Shown: in pieces, positions 1 through 7,331 of the stretch | Position numbering within the stretch: position 1 is the stretch's first letter | How the letters are laid out: the number at the start of each line of letters is the position of its first letter | Source: CAWVSB01 sp036960375 | Lineage (GTDB): Bacteria > Pseudomonadota > Gammaproteobacteria > Pseudomonadales > CAWVSB01 | Reading direction: 5' to 3' | Length of the DNA stretch: 64,000 nt | Assembly: GCA_036960375.1 (NCBI GenBank) | Contig: JBALVY010000008.1 | Span: 1-64,000 of the forward strand | Made by a program: the position numbers and the translations under genes | Notes under the pieces: model-generated | Database searches by the model: none | The model's input: the letters and a program-made list of their open reading frames with translations, nothing else | What the model was told of the DNA's origin: nothing

Positions 1-2
1 GG

Positions 3-203
3 CTTGACCGAGACTCACTCACCCTGGGTTATGCCGGTGTATATTCGTCCTTCCTACTGTTTGCTCAGCGTGCTGCGGCCAAATACGGCGTTTCATCGCG
101 CGATATACTAGTTGAACTGGGTCGTCGGCGCACGGTGGGCGGTCAGGAAGATATGATTGAAGACCTGGCGCTGGATATGGCTAAGCTGCAAGTCTCTAGC
201 TAG
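3..203 (+). CDS. 4-hydroxy-2-oxovalerate aldolase, C-terminal end (partial)
   Basis: The window opens inside this gene; only the last 66 codons are present, read in frame 3 to a TAG at 201-203. The peptide contains LTLGYAGVYSSFL and later ILVELGRRR followed by GGQEDM, which I recognise as the conserved C-terminus of the MhpE/DmpG/BphI class of aldolases. These split 4-hydroxy-2-oxoacids to pyruvate and an aldehyde in meta-cleavage pathways for aromatic compounds or steroid rings, usually in complex with an acylating acetaldehyde dehydrogenase. That partner and the pathway genes would lie left of the window. Which pathway it serves cannot be told from this fragment. It ends convergently with the next gene, overlapping its 3' end by a few bases. 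Confidence 0.88.
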   Translation, partial: LDRDSLTLGYAGVYSSFLLFAQRAAAKYGVSSRDILVELGRRRTVGGQEDMIEDLALDMAKLQVSS

Positions 204-711
204 GCAGTGACAGTTCCATCAGAGGTAGCTCGTCGGGCATGCCGCCGAGTGCCACTGCACAACGCGAAAAGGTATTAAACAGCACTACGGCCAAGGATGC
301 GTGAATCAATTCCTGCGGGCTGAATTCAGCCAACAGAATTGTTTTGAGTTGATCTGTCAGTTGTCTTGGGTCTTGCAGATACAAGTCGGTAAATTCTAGT
401 AAGAGTTTATGTCGATGGCTCAGCGTACTATTTTTATAGTCTTCATCAATGAGCTGAACAGTGTCTTCGTCCAGGCCTGCGTCTTTTGCGATATCGTAAC
501 GCACCGCTTTACAAAATACGCAGTTCACAGTGCGCGCGTTGCGCAGTCTTATCATTTCTACTTCGGCGGCAGACAGTGGTCCTTGTTTCCAAATAGACTC
601 ATTTAGCGCTAAATAGGCATCAATAGTTTCAGGTACCAAACCCAGTGCGGAATCACGGATAATATGACCGCTGGATGATTTTGGTGGTGAAACTCGGGCT
701 TTACTCGCCAT
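196..711 (-). CDS. AhpD-like / carboxymuconolactone decarboxylase-family protein with CXXC
   Basis: About 171 residues in the all-helical AhpD/CMD fold. The motif NCVFCK places cysteines at about 64 and 67, the CXXC pair that in AhpD-type enzymes carries out thiol-disulfide peroxide reduction. The surrounding pattern (EMIRLRNAR before it, aspartates and hydrophobic helices after) fits the family. I chose the ATG at 711 because GGGAG sits 8 bases upstream; a GTG at 720 is also in frame. The start lies inside the end of the upstream gene (overlap of 11 bases), so the two are probably translationally coupled. Exact substrate is unknown; no AhpC partner is in view. Confidence 0.8.
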   Translation of the reverse strand: MASKARVSPPKSSSGHIIRDSALGLVPETIDAYLALNESIWKQGPLSAAEVEMIRLRNARTVNCVFCKAVRYDIAKDAGLDEDTVQLIDEDYKNSTLSHRHKLLLEFTDLYLQDPRQLTDQLKTILLAEFSPQELIHASLAVVLFNTFSRCAVALGGMPDELPLMELSLPS

Positions 712-1177
712 GTGTCTCACTCCCTGAATTCAGTGGGTCTGTATCGCTCACTTGCCACAATAGACTTAAACGTGTCATGCCGTTGAAAACACCGAGTGCC
801 TCAATTAATGCGACCAGACCTGCGTCATCGTGATGTTGCTTTACTGCATCGGCTTGTTGGTCGCTAATGGCAGCCACATCCATAGCGTAAAGCTCTGTAA
901 ATTCAATACAGGCTTTTTCCGCTGGTGTAAATACAGTGCTGCTATCCCAGTGTGCCAGCGCATCTCGTTTCTGTTGATCGATAGGCTGGTGCTGTTGTTG
1001 CCAGTCCACCTCGCTATTGTGTAGCTGCGCTAATCGTAACCGGCATAGCTCAAGTGTCGTGGCAGGTAATTGGCTGATGCTCCAGATACTGTCATAGAAC
1101 TGTTCGAAATTATTACCGATGATGGGCAATTCCTGAATAATGACATGTTTGCTCTCGTGTGAACTTATCCAACTCAT
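701..1177 (-). CDS. AhpD-like / CMD-family protein lacking CXXC
   Basis: 158 residues with the same layout as the next gene in the operon. Residues 42-53 (TLELCRLRLAQL) match the helix that precedes the redox motif in AhpD-like proteins, but the CXXC is replaced by a stretch reading NSEVDW, so the usual thiol chemistry should be absent. It could be a gamma-carboxymuconolactone decarboxylase-like enzyme or a structural partner of the CXXC-bearing neighbour. First gene of a two-gene operon; its stop overlaps the start of the downstream gene. No clear promoter dyad was seen in the 118 bases upstream. Confidence 0.68.
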   Translation of the reverse strand: MSWISSHESKHVIIQELPIIGNNFEQFYDSIWSISQLPATTLELCRLRLAQLHNSEVDWQQQHQPIDQQKRDALAHWDSSTVFTPAEKACIEFTELYAMDVAAISDQQADAVKQHHDDAGLVALIEALGVFNGMTRLSLLWQVSDTDPLNSGSETHGE

Positions 1178-1295
1178 TCGATCGACTCCGCGTTATAGTC
1201 ACGTAAGTGATATTAGACGTATTTGATGGGCACTATCTATACATATTGGTATACGTCGGTGCATCGTATCGTAGTGCCGAGTGGCCCTATTTTAC

Positions 1296-1991
1296 TCATG
1301 CGAAACGCATGAAGAAGTTGGCCGTTAACCTGCCAGTGGATGGGTCGCTGCTGATGTTCATTTCTGATTTAATATCACCCGAATGAAGTAACGAGCTGGG
1401 GTAGATTACCAGCCTGTTGGCTTGATATTTCATTTGCCCGATGCGCTCATAGCCGTGCCCGTCTTCGTAGAAGTACTTTGATTCCTTTATTTCATTTGTA
1501 TTCATGTATTTATCTAGTAGCTGGAAATATGAGTTCTCCCGGTCTTCGGTAATTCGTTCATAGCCGGATTCTATATGTCTATAGAATGAGGTGCCGCCGA
1601 AGTCTCCTTCTCCCAAATAGAGCATTACTGCGAAATCAAATTCTCCTGCGTTATCGATATGAGGAATGCATTGAGGTGGCTTAAGTGTTGAGGGGCTCTG
1701 TGAGACCAAACCATAAAAACATGACCCATTGTTGGCAGTTAAACGATCGGGTATATGGTAATACTTACGTACGAGAGGAGTTACATAATCGACAACAGCT
1801 AATCGGTGTTCTTTAAGAATCGGAGCTTTATGGCCAGGATAAAATGTCGACGTGACATCCCGGAAACCCGGTCCATTACACGCTCCTTTGACCATTGATA
1901 TAGTCGACTGGAGAAAGTTATCTATAGAAATAACCGGGGTTAATTCTGCCCCCACGTTAAAAACAGTTATTTGGCCATTCTGATTGATCAT
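1296..1991 (-). CDS. DUF6445-like 2OG-Fe(II) oxygenase
   Basis: 231 residues. The iron-binding facial triad of a 2-oxoglutarate-dependent oxygenase can be read: H111 and D113 in PHIDN, H203 in LLHSGD, and a likely 2OG-binding R221 near the C-terminus. The sequence resembles the DUF6445 family, which I recall as being found beside tryptophan-halogenase and TonB-receptor genes. No signal peptide, so it should act in the cytoplasm. It stands alone here, more than 55 kb from the halogenase group at the right end of the window. Substrate unknown. Family assignment is from memory of the motif context; the oxygenase fold call is firmer than the DUF number. Confidence 0.68.
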   Translation of the reverse strand: MINQNGQITVFNVGAELTPVISIDNFLQSTISMVKGACNGPGFRDVTSTFYPGHKAPILKEHRLAVVDYVTPLVRKYYHIPDRLTANNGSCFYGLVSQSPSTLKPPQCIPHIDNAGEFDFAVMLYLGEGDFGGTSFYRHIESGYERITEDRENSYFQLLDKYMNTNEIKESKYFYEDGHGYERIGQMKYQANRLVIYPSSLLHSGDIKSEMNISSDPSTGRLTANFFMRFA

Positions 1992-2257
1992 CGTTTGGGT
2001 CTGAATCTCTTGGTTTATCTCATAGCCACTAAAATTAGGATTTACGAGCCGATTTATTTATTAGAGGATAAACACTATGTTTTCGGAAATCTACCCGTAC
2101 TGTAGTTCATCACTATCTTTATGACATCTATCAAGACGATGGGATAAGTAAGAATGTATGAACCCTTGTGACGTGGAAAGATCCGGAATTCAAAAAGAAT
2201 ATTTGACCGGGCGGAACTCTAGCTAAAATGGGTTAAATATGGAGATATTTGGTAAGT

Positions 2258-2291
2258 TCTCCAGCGCCCCACCAATAAAGAGCGCTGGAGA
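2258..2291. terminator. Hairpin in the 1992-2297 intergenic region
   Basis: A 10-bp perfect inverted repeat, TCTCCAGCGC and GCGCTGGAGA, with a 14-base loop, lies just after the stop of the sulfatase gene (minus strand). Its position suggests a transcription terminator for that gene, but no clean T-run follows in the minus direction, so it could also be rho-assisted or an RNA-stability element. The rest of the 305-base gap is AT-rich, holds the upstream region of the 2OG oxygenase gene, and shows no other gene that I can support. Confidence 0.45.
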
Positions 2292-2297
2292 GTTCTT

Positions 2298-3872
2298 TTA
2301 CTGTTTGGGCTGTGCACCCTGCATGGCTTGTTGTCTTGCCTGCTGTGCCATCTGCATTTGCATCTGATCTAAAATTTTATCGATGGTGAAACTGGCTGTC
2401 GCCTGCCGCGGTGGATATTCACGGAAGGTGCCAATCCATTGTCCTACTACCTGCTGCATCGGAATAAACAACCACATCTGATCGGCCATCCAACGTGAGT
2501 ATAGACCGGATTCCATCGAGGTCTCAAAAGGGTCGGTTCGCAAGTTGATAGGCATGGGGAAGGTCAGTGGCTGACGGCCAGTCGCCCAGTCGACCATGGT
2601 AGCAAAATGAATTTTCCAGTCCTGCCAACGAATCGCATTCAGGTTGGCATTGTCATCGAAGAAAAACACGGTCTCGCGTTTGCCAGGCCCTTTGCCGGTG
2701 ATTAGATCGGTTTGATCAAAACCATCGAGATGCACCCGATAAGTCATGTCACCAGCGGTATGGCCCTGTTTCAGTTTGCCGCCGATGTCTTCAACACCCG
2801 CTGCAGTTAATAGTGTAGGCAGCCAATCTTGATGAGAAAATACATCATTGATGACGCTATTGGCTTTTACCTTTCCCGGCCAGCGCACAATGGCAGGTAC
2901 CCTGAATCCGCCTTCCCATGTGGTGCCTTTTTCGCCTCTGAAGGGCTCAACACCGCCGTCGGGGTAGGTATTAGTCTGCGAGCCGTTATCAGTGGAATAG
3001 ATCACGATAGTATTGTCTGCAATACCCAAATCATCCAGTTTGTCTAGCAGCTTGCCTACATAATGATCGTGCTCGGCCATGCCATCGGCATAAAGTCCGT
3101 AGCCAGTTTTACCTTCCCATTCTTCGCTCAGGCGTGTCCATACATGCATGCGGGTAGAGTTATACCAGACAAAAAATGGCTTGTTTTGTTTGTGGGCCTT
3201 GTCGATGAATTTTAGCGCACCTTCAGCAAATTCCCGGTCGGCGGTTTCCATACGCTTGCGCGTTAATGGGCCGGTATCTTCAATACGGCCATCGGCATAG
3301 GAATGAATGACACCACGTGGGGCAAAGCGTTTATGGAATTCGGGGTCTTTAGGGTAAAAATAGGTTTCGGGTTCTTCCTCGGCATTCAAGTGATACAGGT
3401 TACCCAGAAATTCATCAAAGCCATGGTTGGTAGGAAGGAATTCGTCTTTATCGCCAAGATGGTTTTTACCAAACTGACCCGACATATAACCCTGTGGCTT
3501 AAGTAATTCTGCAATGGTGGGGTCTTTTTCACTTAAGCCTATGTCTGCACCTGGCAGCCCCACCTTGAGTAGACCGGTTCGCAGAGGGTGCTGGCCGGTA
3601 ATAAAGGCTGAGCGCCCTGCAGTACAACTTTGTTCTGCGTAGTAATCGGTAAATATAGCGCCTTCATTGGCGATGCGATCGATATTGGGGGATCGGCTAC
3701 CCAGCATGCCGCGGTGATAAGCACTGATGTTATACATGCCGATATCATCACCCCAGATCACCAGGATGTTGGGTTTTTCAGTTGCGGCAAAAACATGGGT
3801 GCTAAGAAGTAGGGCAGTTAAAGAAAGCGACCTCCCTAATAGCTGTCTAAACTTACTTGAGTTGCGGTGCAT
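2298..3872 (-). CDS. Type I sulfatase (arylsulfatase family), exported
   Basis: 524 residues from the chosen ATG. An N-terminal signal peptide (about 1-30, ending VFAA) precedes KPNILVIWGDDIG, the first metal-binding block of type I sulfatases. C83 in SCTAGRS is the residue to be converted to formylglycine; the motif is C-x-A-x-R rather than the commoner C-x-P-x-R, and both are accepted variants. Later blocks GQFGKNHLGD and VIYSTDNGSQ are also typical. It should hydrolyse sulfate esters in the periplasm; the substrate (aryl or polysaccharide sulfate) is not evident. The start at 3872 has GGAG at good spacing, whereas the frame stays open another 34 codons upstream without a signal sequence. 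No formylglycine-generating enzyme is in the window. Confidence 0.9.
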   Translation of the reverse strand: MHRNSSKFRQLLGRSLSLTALLLSTHVFAATEKPNILVIWGDDIGMYNISAYHRGMLGSRSPNIDRIANEGAIFTDYYAEQSCTAGRSAFITGQHPLRTGLLKVGLPGADIGLSEKDPTIAELLKPQGYMSGQFGKNHLGDKDEFLPTNHGFDEFLGNLYHLNAEEEPETYFYPKDPEFHKRFAPRGVIHSYADGRIEDTGPLTRKRMETADREFAEGALKFIDKAHKQNKPFFVWYNSTRMHVWTRLSEEWEGKTGYGLYADGMAEHDHYVGKLLDKLDDLGIADNTIVIYSTDNGSQTNTYPDGGVEPFRGEKGTTWEGGFRVPAIVRWPGKVKANSVINDVFSHQDWLPTLLTAAGVEDIGGKLKQGHTAGDMTYRVHLDGFDQTDLITGKGPGKRETVFFFDDNANLNAIRWQDWKIHFATMVDWATGRQPLTFPMPINLRTDPFETSMESGLYSRWMADQMWLFIPMQQVVGQWIGTFREYPPRQATASFTIDKILDQMQMQMAQQARQQAMQGAQPKQ

Positions 3873-4126
3873 GGGTTGTTCTCCGTATTCGAGTTTAGCG
3901 GATAAAAACATGCGACCAAGTATGCCTTCCTCTGCACTTGTGCGCTGTGAAGATCTGTTAAGGAACCTATACATATGACAGTCAGGAGCTCTGCAATGAC
4001 GCCTGCTGTGCTATGGCAGCCACTGCACGTGATTCCTACTATATGTTCATGTCATTGGCTGGAGAGTAGACATAGTATAGAAGCTATCAGCCGAGACGCC
4101 CCAGAGCTTTAACAATAAAAGGAATA

Positions 4127-4927
4127 ATGATGGACGATGTCAATAAGCAGTTTGAAGGTCAGGTAGCACTGGTGACAGGCGCGTGTTCTGGTATTGGTTT
4201 AGCTAGTGCCCAGCGGTTTAGTGCGCAAGGCGCCACGGTTGTGGGTATTGATTTAAACAGCTCTGCCAGTTGGGACAGTTTCGCGGCGGCAAATTCCGCG
4301 GTATTACACCAGGTCGATGTGACCGATGAGGCAGCGGTGGTAAAGGTTGTGGCAGAGACTCTGGCCAGTTTTGGACGTATCGATATTCTGATGACTGCGG
4401 CAGGAGTTGGTGAAGCAGGCCCGTTAAATATGCTCGATATCGACGCATGGCGACGGGTGATTGATATCAATCTGACTGGTACGGCTATTCCTATCAAGGC
4501 GGTTTTAGAGCCCATGTTGGAACAGCGTAGTGGCAGTATTATTACCGTTGCCAGTATTGAGGGCACGGTGGGTACAGAAGGAGGCAGTGCATATAACGCG
4601 GCCAAGGGCGGGGTGGTTCTGCTCAGCAAAAATGTAGCGATGGATTACGGCCGTATGGGTATTCGTTGTAATTGCATCTGCCCAGGTTTTATTGATACAC
4701 CGATGTTGCGCTCACTGTTGTTCGCAGAGGGCATGGAAGAGTTTCGTGACTCTATATTAGGGCAAATCAAAATGGGCAGGTTTGGCAAGCCGGAAGAAAT
4801 CGCCTCTGCGGCGGCATTTTTAGCTTCTACCGATGCCAGTTATATGACAGGTCAAAATCTGATTATGGATGGCGGTTATACGGCAGGCCACAGTCATGGA
4901 GTGGTACAGATGTTGGGGCTCACCTAG
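4127..4927 (+). CDS. Short-chain dehydrogenase/reductase (SDR)
   Basis: 266 residues, classical SDR length. TGACSGIG near residue 17 is the Rossmann glycine motif, followed by an acidic residue after strand 2 (VGIDLN) that favours NAD over NADP. The catalytic Ser-Tyr-Lys set is visible as ASIEG and the downstream YNAAKGG. The C-terminal block with GRFGKPEEIA and MTGQNLIMDGG is standard. AAAGGA precedes two adjacent ATGs at 4127 and 4130. It is divergent from the sulfatase. Its stop codon overlaps the stop of a broken tetR remnant on the other strand, which suggests that a regulator once faced it. Substrate not predictable. Confidence 0.9.
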   Translation: MMDDVNKQFEGQVALVTGACSGIGLASAQRFSAQGATVVGIDLNSSASWDSFAAANSAVLHQVDVTDEAAVVKVVAETLASFGRIDILMTAAGVGEAGPLNMLDIDAWRRVIDINLTGTAIPIKAVLEPMLEQRSGSIITVASIEGTVGTEGGSAYNAAKGGVVLLSKNVAMDYGRMGIRCNCICPGFIDTPMLRSLLFAEGMEEFRDSILGQIKMGRFGKPEEIASAAAFLASTDASYMTGQNLIMDGGYTAGHSHGVVQMLGLT

Positions 4928-5001
4928 TTAAATAAATTGCCCTCGATCAAATCAATAAAAACGACCATTGCGTCTGTCAGAGTGGCAGTTTCCTGACTGC
5001 C
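4924..5001 (-). pseudogene. C-terminal remnant of a TetR-family regulator
   Basis: Read on the minus strand, the last 25 codons before the TAG at 4924-4926 end in TLTDAM then FIDLIEGNLFN. The intact tetR gene at 7332-7961 ends TLTDAM then FVDLIEGNLFN, with 17 of the last 19 residues identical and the bases about 84 percent alike over roughly 60 positions. Upstream (towards 5100) the similarity is lost and the promoter of the toxin-antitoxin pair begins, so the rest of the gene is gone. It is either the stump of a second tetR facing the SDR gene or a partial duplication made when the toxin-antitoxin/phospholipase segment arrived. Confidence 0.75.
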
Positions 5002-5068
5002 GGCGCGGCAATCAGATAATTCATCTTGAAATACAATCACGAAAAGACCCCTTAATAAGTCTTTAGTG

Positions 5069-5097
5069 TTGATCTCTATCCTATAGAGGTCTATTAT
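5069..5097 (+). promoter_or_regulatory. Promoter and operator of the toxin-antitoxin pair
   Basis: TTGATC at 5069-5074 and TATTAT at 5092-5097 are separated by 17 bases, a good sigma-70 layout. Between them lies the dyad CTCTATCCTATAGAG (5074-5088). Copies of CTTAATARGTC occur at about 5051 and 5104, on either side. This is the expected arrangement for conditional autoregulation by an antitoxin-toxin complex. The elements are seen in the sequence; their function is inferred. Confidence 0.55.
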
Positions 5098-5135
5098 TAG
5101 GTCTCTTAATAGGTCATATCAAAAAGGTGCTTATC

Positions 5136-5390
5136 ATGGCTTCCACATATACTATCCTGGCTGATGTTAGTGCCGGTATTTCAGAACTGAAGAAAAATCC
5201 GATGTCGGTAATGGCGCAGGGCGAAGGCGCACCGGTCGCGATCCTCAACCGGAATGAGCCGGTTTTCTATGCAGTGCCTGCTGCGGCTTACGAGGCGTTA
5301 ATGGATAAGCTAGAAGACGTTGAGCTGGCTGCTATTGTCCGTGCGCGTTTAGATCAGCCTGAAATCGAGGTTGCGCTGGATGACCTATAG
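5136..5390 (+). CDS. Phd/YefM-family type II antitoxin
   Basis: 84 residues. The N-terminal half (TILADVSAGISELKKNPMSV) resembles the DNA-binding Phd/YefM fold, followed by PVAILNRNEPVFYAVPAAAYEAL, the most recognisable stretch of this family. The C-terminal part is acidic and would wrap the toxin. I chose the ATG at 5136, with AAAGG 8 bases upstream; a GTG at 5127 is in frame. The stop overlaps the toxin start by 11 bases, the usual coupled arrangement. It should neutralise the toxin and repress the promoter at 5069-5097 with it. Confidence 0.9.
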   Translation: MASTYTILADVSAGISELKKNPMSVMAQGEGAPVAILNRNEPVFYAVPAAAYEALMDKLEDVELAAIVRARLDQPEIEVALDDL

Positions 5391-5664
5391 GCTGGTATTT
5401 AAAGCCGCCGCTAAAAAAGAGTGGGATAAATTAGATTCTACAATTCGCGAGCAATTTAAAAAAAAGCTGGCAGAGTGCATAAAGTCTCCCAGAATTGAAA
5501 GCTCAAGGCTCAATGGTATGCAGGACTGCTATAAAATTAAATTGCGCAGTGCTGGTTACCGGTTGGTGTATCAGGTGCGCGATGAAGAGCTGGTTGTTGC
5601 TGTTGTCGCTATCGGAAAGCGTGAACGAAATCAAGTTTATAACACGGCAGTAAAGCGTATTTGA
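5380..5664 (+). CDS. RelE/ParE-superfamily toxin
   Basis: 94 residues starting at an ATG inside the antitoxin gene. The pattern YRLVFKAAAKKEWDKLD at the start, LNGMQDCYKIKLRSAGYRLVYQV in the middle, and VVAIGKRERNQVY at the end fits the RelE family of ribosome-dependent mRNA interferases; the basic and aromatic residues in the last block sit where catalytic residues are found in RelE. Highly basic overall. It forms an operon with the antitoxin upstream. A TTG nine bases earlier (5371) is an alternative start, but the ATG is favoured. Confidence 0.9.
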   Translation: MTYRLVFKAAAKKEWDKLDSTIREQFKKKLAECIKSPRIESSRLNGMQDCYKIKLRSAGYRLVYQVRDEELVVAVVAIGKRERNQVYNTAVKRI

Positions 5665-5833
5665 ACTGACGAATGCGCTGTTTTCGCGCTTGGCTTTAAT
5701 GAATTCGAACACGTCGGAATGAAGTCCATCGAAGGTCGCCATCTGGGCGCAGCCGCGGCCACCGGCTGACCTCTCGGTAAAACAAGCACGTTGAATATCC
5801 AGCAGGTAGGGTAATGCTTTCGTCTAGTAAACT
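5665..5833. other. Unassigned segment between toxin and phospholipase genes
   Basis: No complete gene. Roughly 5668-5775 is somewhat richer in GC than its flanks and on the minus strand has an open frame reading MATFDGLHSDVFEFIKAKRE, which runs into the toxin gene from the other side. I do not recognise it as a known protein domain; it could be a gene scrap or an interspersed repeat with a chance reading frame. No ribosome binding site for the next gene is obvious in the last 40 bases. Confidence 0.3.
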
Positions 5834-7261
5834 ATGGGAAGTCCAGATGTCGATCAATCCGAGAAGTCAGGGTTCTTTACGCTTTCAGATGGGGCCTCTG
5901 CTTTCTCGGCACGGATAGGGCTAATGAATGCTGCTCAAAAGTCGATGGATGTTCAGTATTACATTTGGCACGAGGACCTCACCGGTAAAGTGATGCACAA
6001 CCGATTACTTGCAGCTGCTGATCGCGGTGTCAGAGTACGTTTATTACTCGACGATTTGGATACTGCCGGCAAAGAAGAAACTCTGCGTTACATCGATGCA
6101 CATCCCAATATTGAAGTTCGCGTATTCAATCCTTTTCCCAGTCGTAATTCAAGAGCCGGCGGTTTCGTCTCTGATTTTGGTCGTTTAAACCATCGCATGC
6201 ACAACAAAACCATTACCATGGATAACCAGATTACAATATTTGGCGGCAGAAATATTGGTGATGAGTATTTTGATGCAGCTGAAGAAGTTGGGTTTAGTGA
6301 TATGGATGCGATAGGTATCGGCCCTGTTGTTAATGAGATATCCGAATCATTTGACCTGTATTGGAACAGCCAGTGGGCTTACCCATTGGCTGCGTTTAAA
6401 ACTGAACTGCCGATTAACGACGAAACAATCGCGTTGTTCAGAGAGGAATCAAACGATTTTCTTATAGAGGCCAGCAAAACAGGTTACGCCAATGCGATTA
6501 GAGGAATTCAATCAGCTCAAACTCATAGCACCCAGTCTCTGGGTTTCCAATGGGGTGACTGGATACTGGTTTATGATCAGCCAAGTAAAGTAGAAGCCAA
6601 AGATATAGATATTTCCACCCATCTGGCCCCCAAACTAAAGCTCGCCATGGATAAAGCAGAAAATGAGATACTCATTATTTCCCCATATTTTGTTCCAGGC
6701 AAAAAATTTACTGAGTATCTTGTTGGTCGGGTCAAAAGTGGTGTGAAAATCAGCGTTTTAACCAACTCACTGGCGGCCAATGATGTGGCAGTTGTTTTCG
6801 CAGGTTATAAAAAGTACAGAAAAGATTTGCTGAAAGGCGGTGTTGAACTTTACGAGGTAAAAGCAACAAAAGAATTCATCGAAGCCCAGGAGGGGGAAAA
6901 TTCAAAAAATGGAGCCTGGAAAGGTTCTTCTCGGTCGAGTCTTCACGCAAAATTTTTCGCTTTTGATCAGAAGCATGTCTTTATAGGATCTTTTAATTTA
7001 GATGGCCGCTCAGTAGCAATCAATACTGAGCTTGGCGTTTACTTCGAAAGCCCGTTGTATGCAAAAAAAATCCACCAGGGATTTGAAAAGGGTGTTTCCA
7101 GCAAGGCGTATAAAGTGGTGTTAAATAAAGACAATCAAAACGAATGGGTAACGCTAGAGCACGGTGAAGAGAAACGTTATTATAAAGAACCAGACACCAG
7201 CTTTTGGCAACGATTTAGTGCCGGGTTTACCAAACTATTTGTACCAGAGAGTCAATTATAG
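5834..7261 (+). CDS. ClsC-like phospholipase D-family protein, no signal sequence
   Basis: 475 residues, close to E. coli ClsC in length. Two HKD motifs are present: HNKTITMDNQ with GGRN after it, and HAKFFAFDQ with GSFN after it. SMDVQYYIWHED, the RLLLDDLD block and LTNSLAANDVAVV are shared with ClsC-type cardiolipin synthases, which use phosphatidylglycerol or phosphatidylethanolamine as phosphatidyl donor or acceptor. Unlike its paralogue at 12307 it has no lipoprotein signal, and an in-frame stop at 5825 prevents any upstream extension. No Shine-Dalgarno is evident, so the gene may have lost its true 5' end when this segment was rearranged. Cytoplasmic or peripheral membrane location inferred. 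Confidence 0.82.
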   Translation: MGSPDVDQSEKSGFFTLSDGASAFSARIGLMNAAQKSMDVQYYIWHEDLTGKVMHNRLLAAADRGVRVRLLLDDLDTAGKEETLRYIDAHPNIEVRVFNPFPSRNSRAGGFVSDFGRLNHRMHNKTITMDNQITIFGGRNIGDEYFDAAEEVGFSDMDAIGIGPVVNEISESFDLYWNSQWAYPLAAFKTELPINDETIALFREESNDFLIEASKTGYANAIRGIQSAQTHSTQSLGFQWGDWILVYDQPSKVEAKDIDISTHLAPKLKLAMDKAENEILIISPYFVPGKKFTEYLVGRVKSGVKISVLTNSLAANDVAVVFAGYKKYRKDLLKGGVELYEVKATKEFIEAQEGENSKNGAWKGSSRSSLHAKFFAFDQKHVFIGSFNLDGRSVAINTELGVYFESPLYAKKIHQGFEKGVSSKAYKVVLNKDNQNEWVTLEHGEEKRYYKEPDTSFWQRFSAGFTKLFVPESQL

Positions 7262-7331
7262 AGTGAGCTGAATCAATAATAGCGGTCCGATTGGCATCAA
7301 GATGCCGCACATAATGGTTGCAGAGGTTCAG

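Noticed and set aside
4218..4629. Minus-strand frames opposite the SDR gene
   Set aside because: The plus strand has the complete SDR motif set; the antisense frames have no domain or ribosome binding site.
5503..5742. Minus-strand reading frame of 79 codons across the toxin gene end
   Set aside because: It runs antisense through the toxin gene and has no ribosome binding site or recognisable domain; only the part beyond 5668 was kept as an unassigned segment.
5665..5833. Integron attC site after the toxin-antitoxin pair
   Set aside because: GTTGAAT near 5794 fits the right-end core, but no matching RYYYAAC core is at the other end and the segment does not fold into the expected imperfect hairpin.
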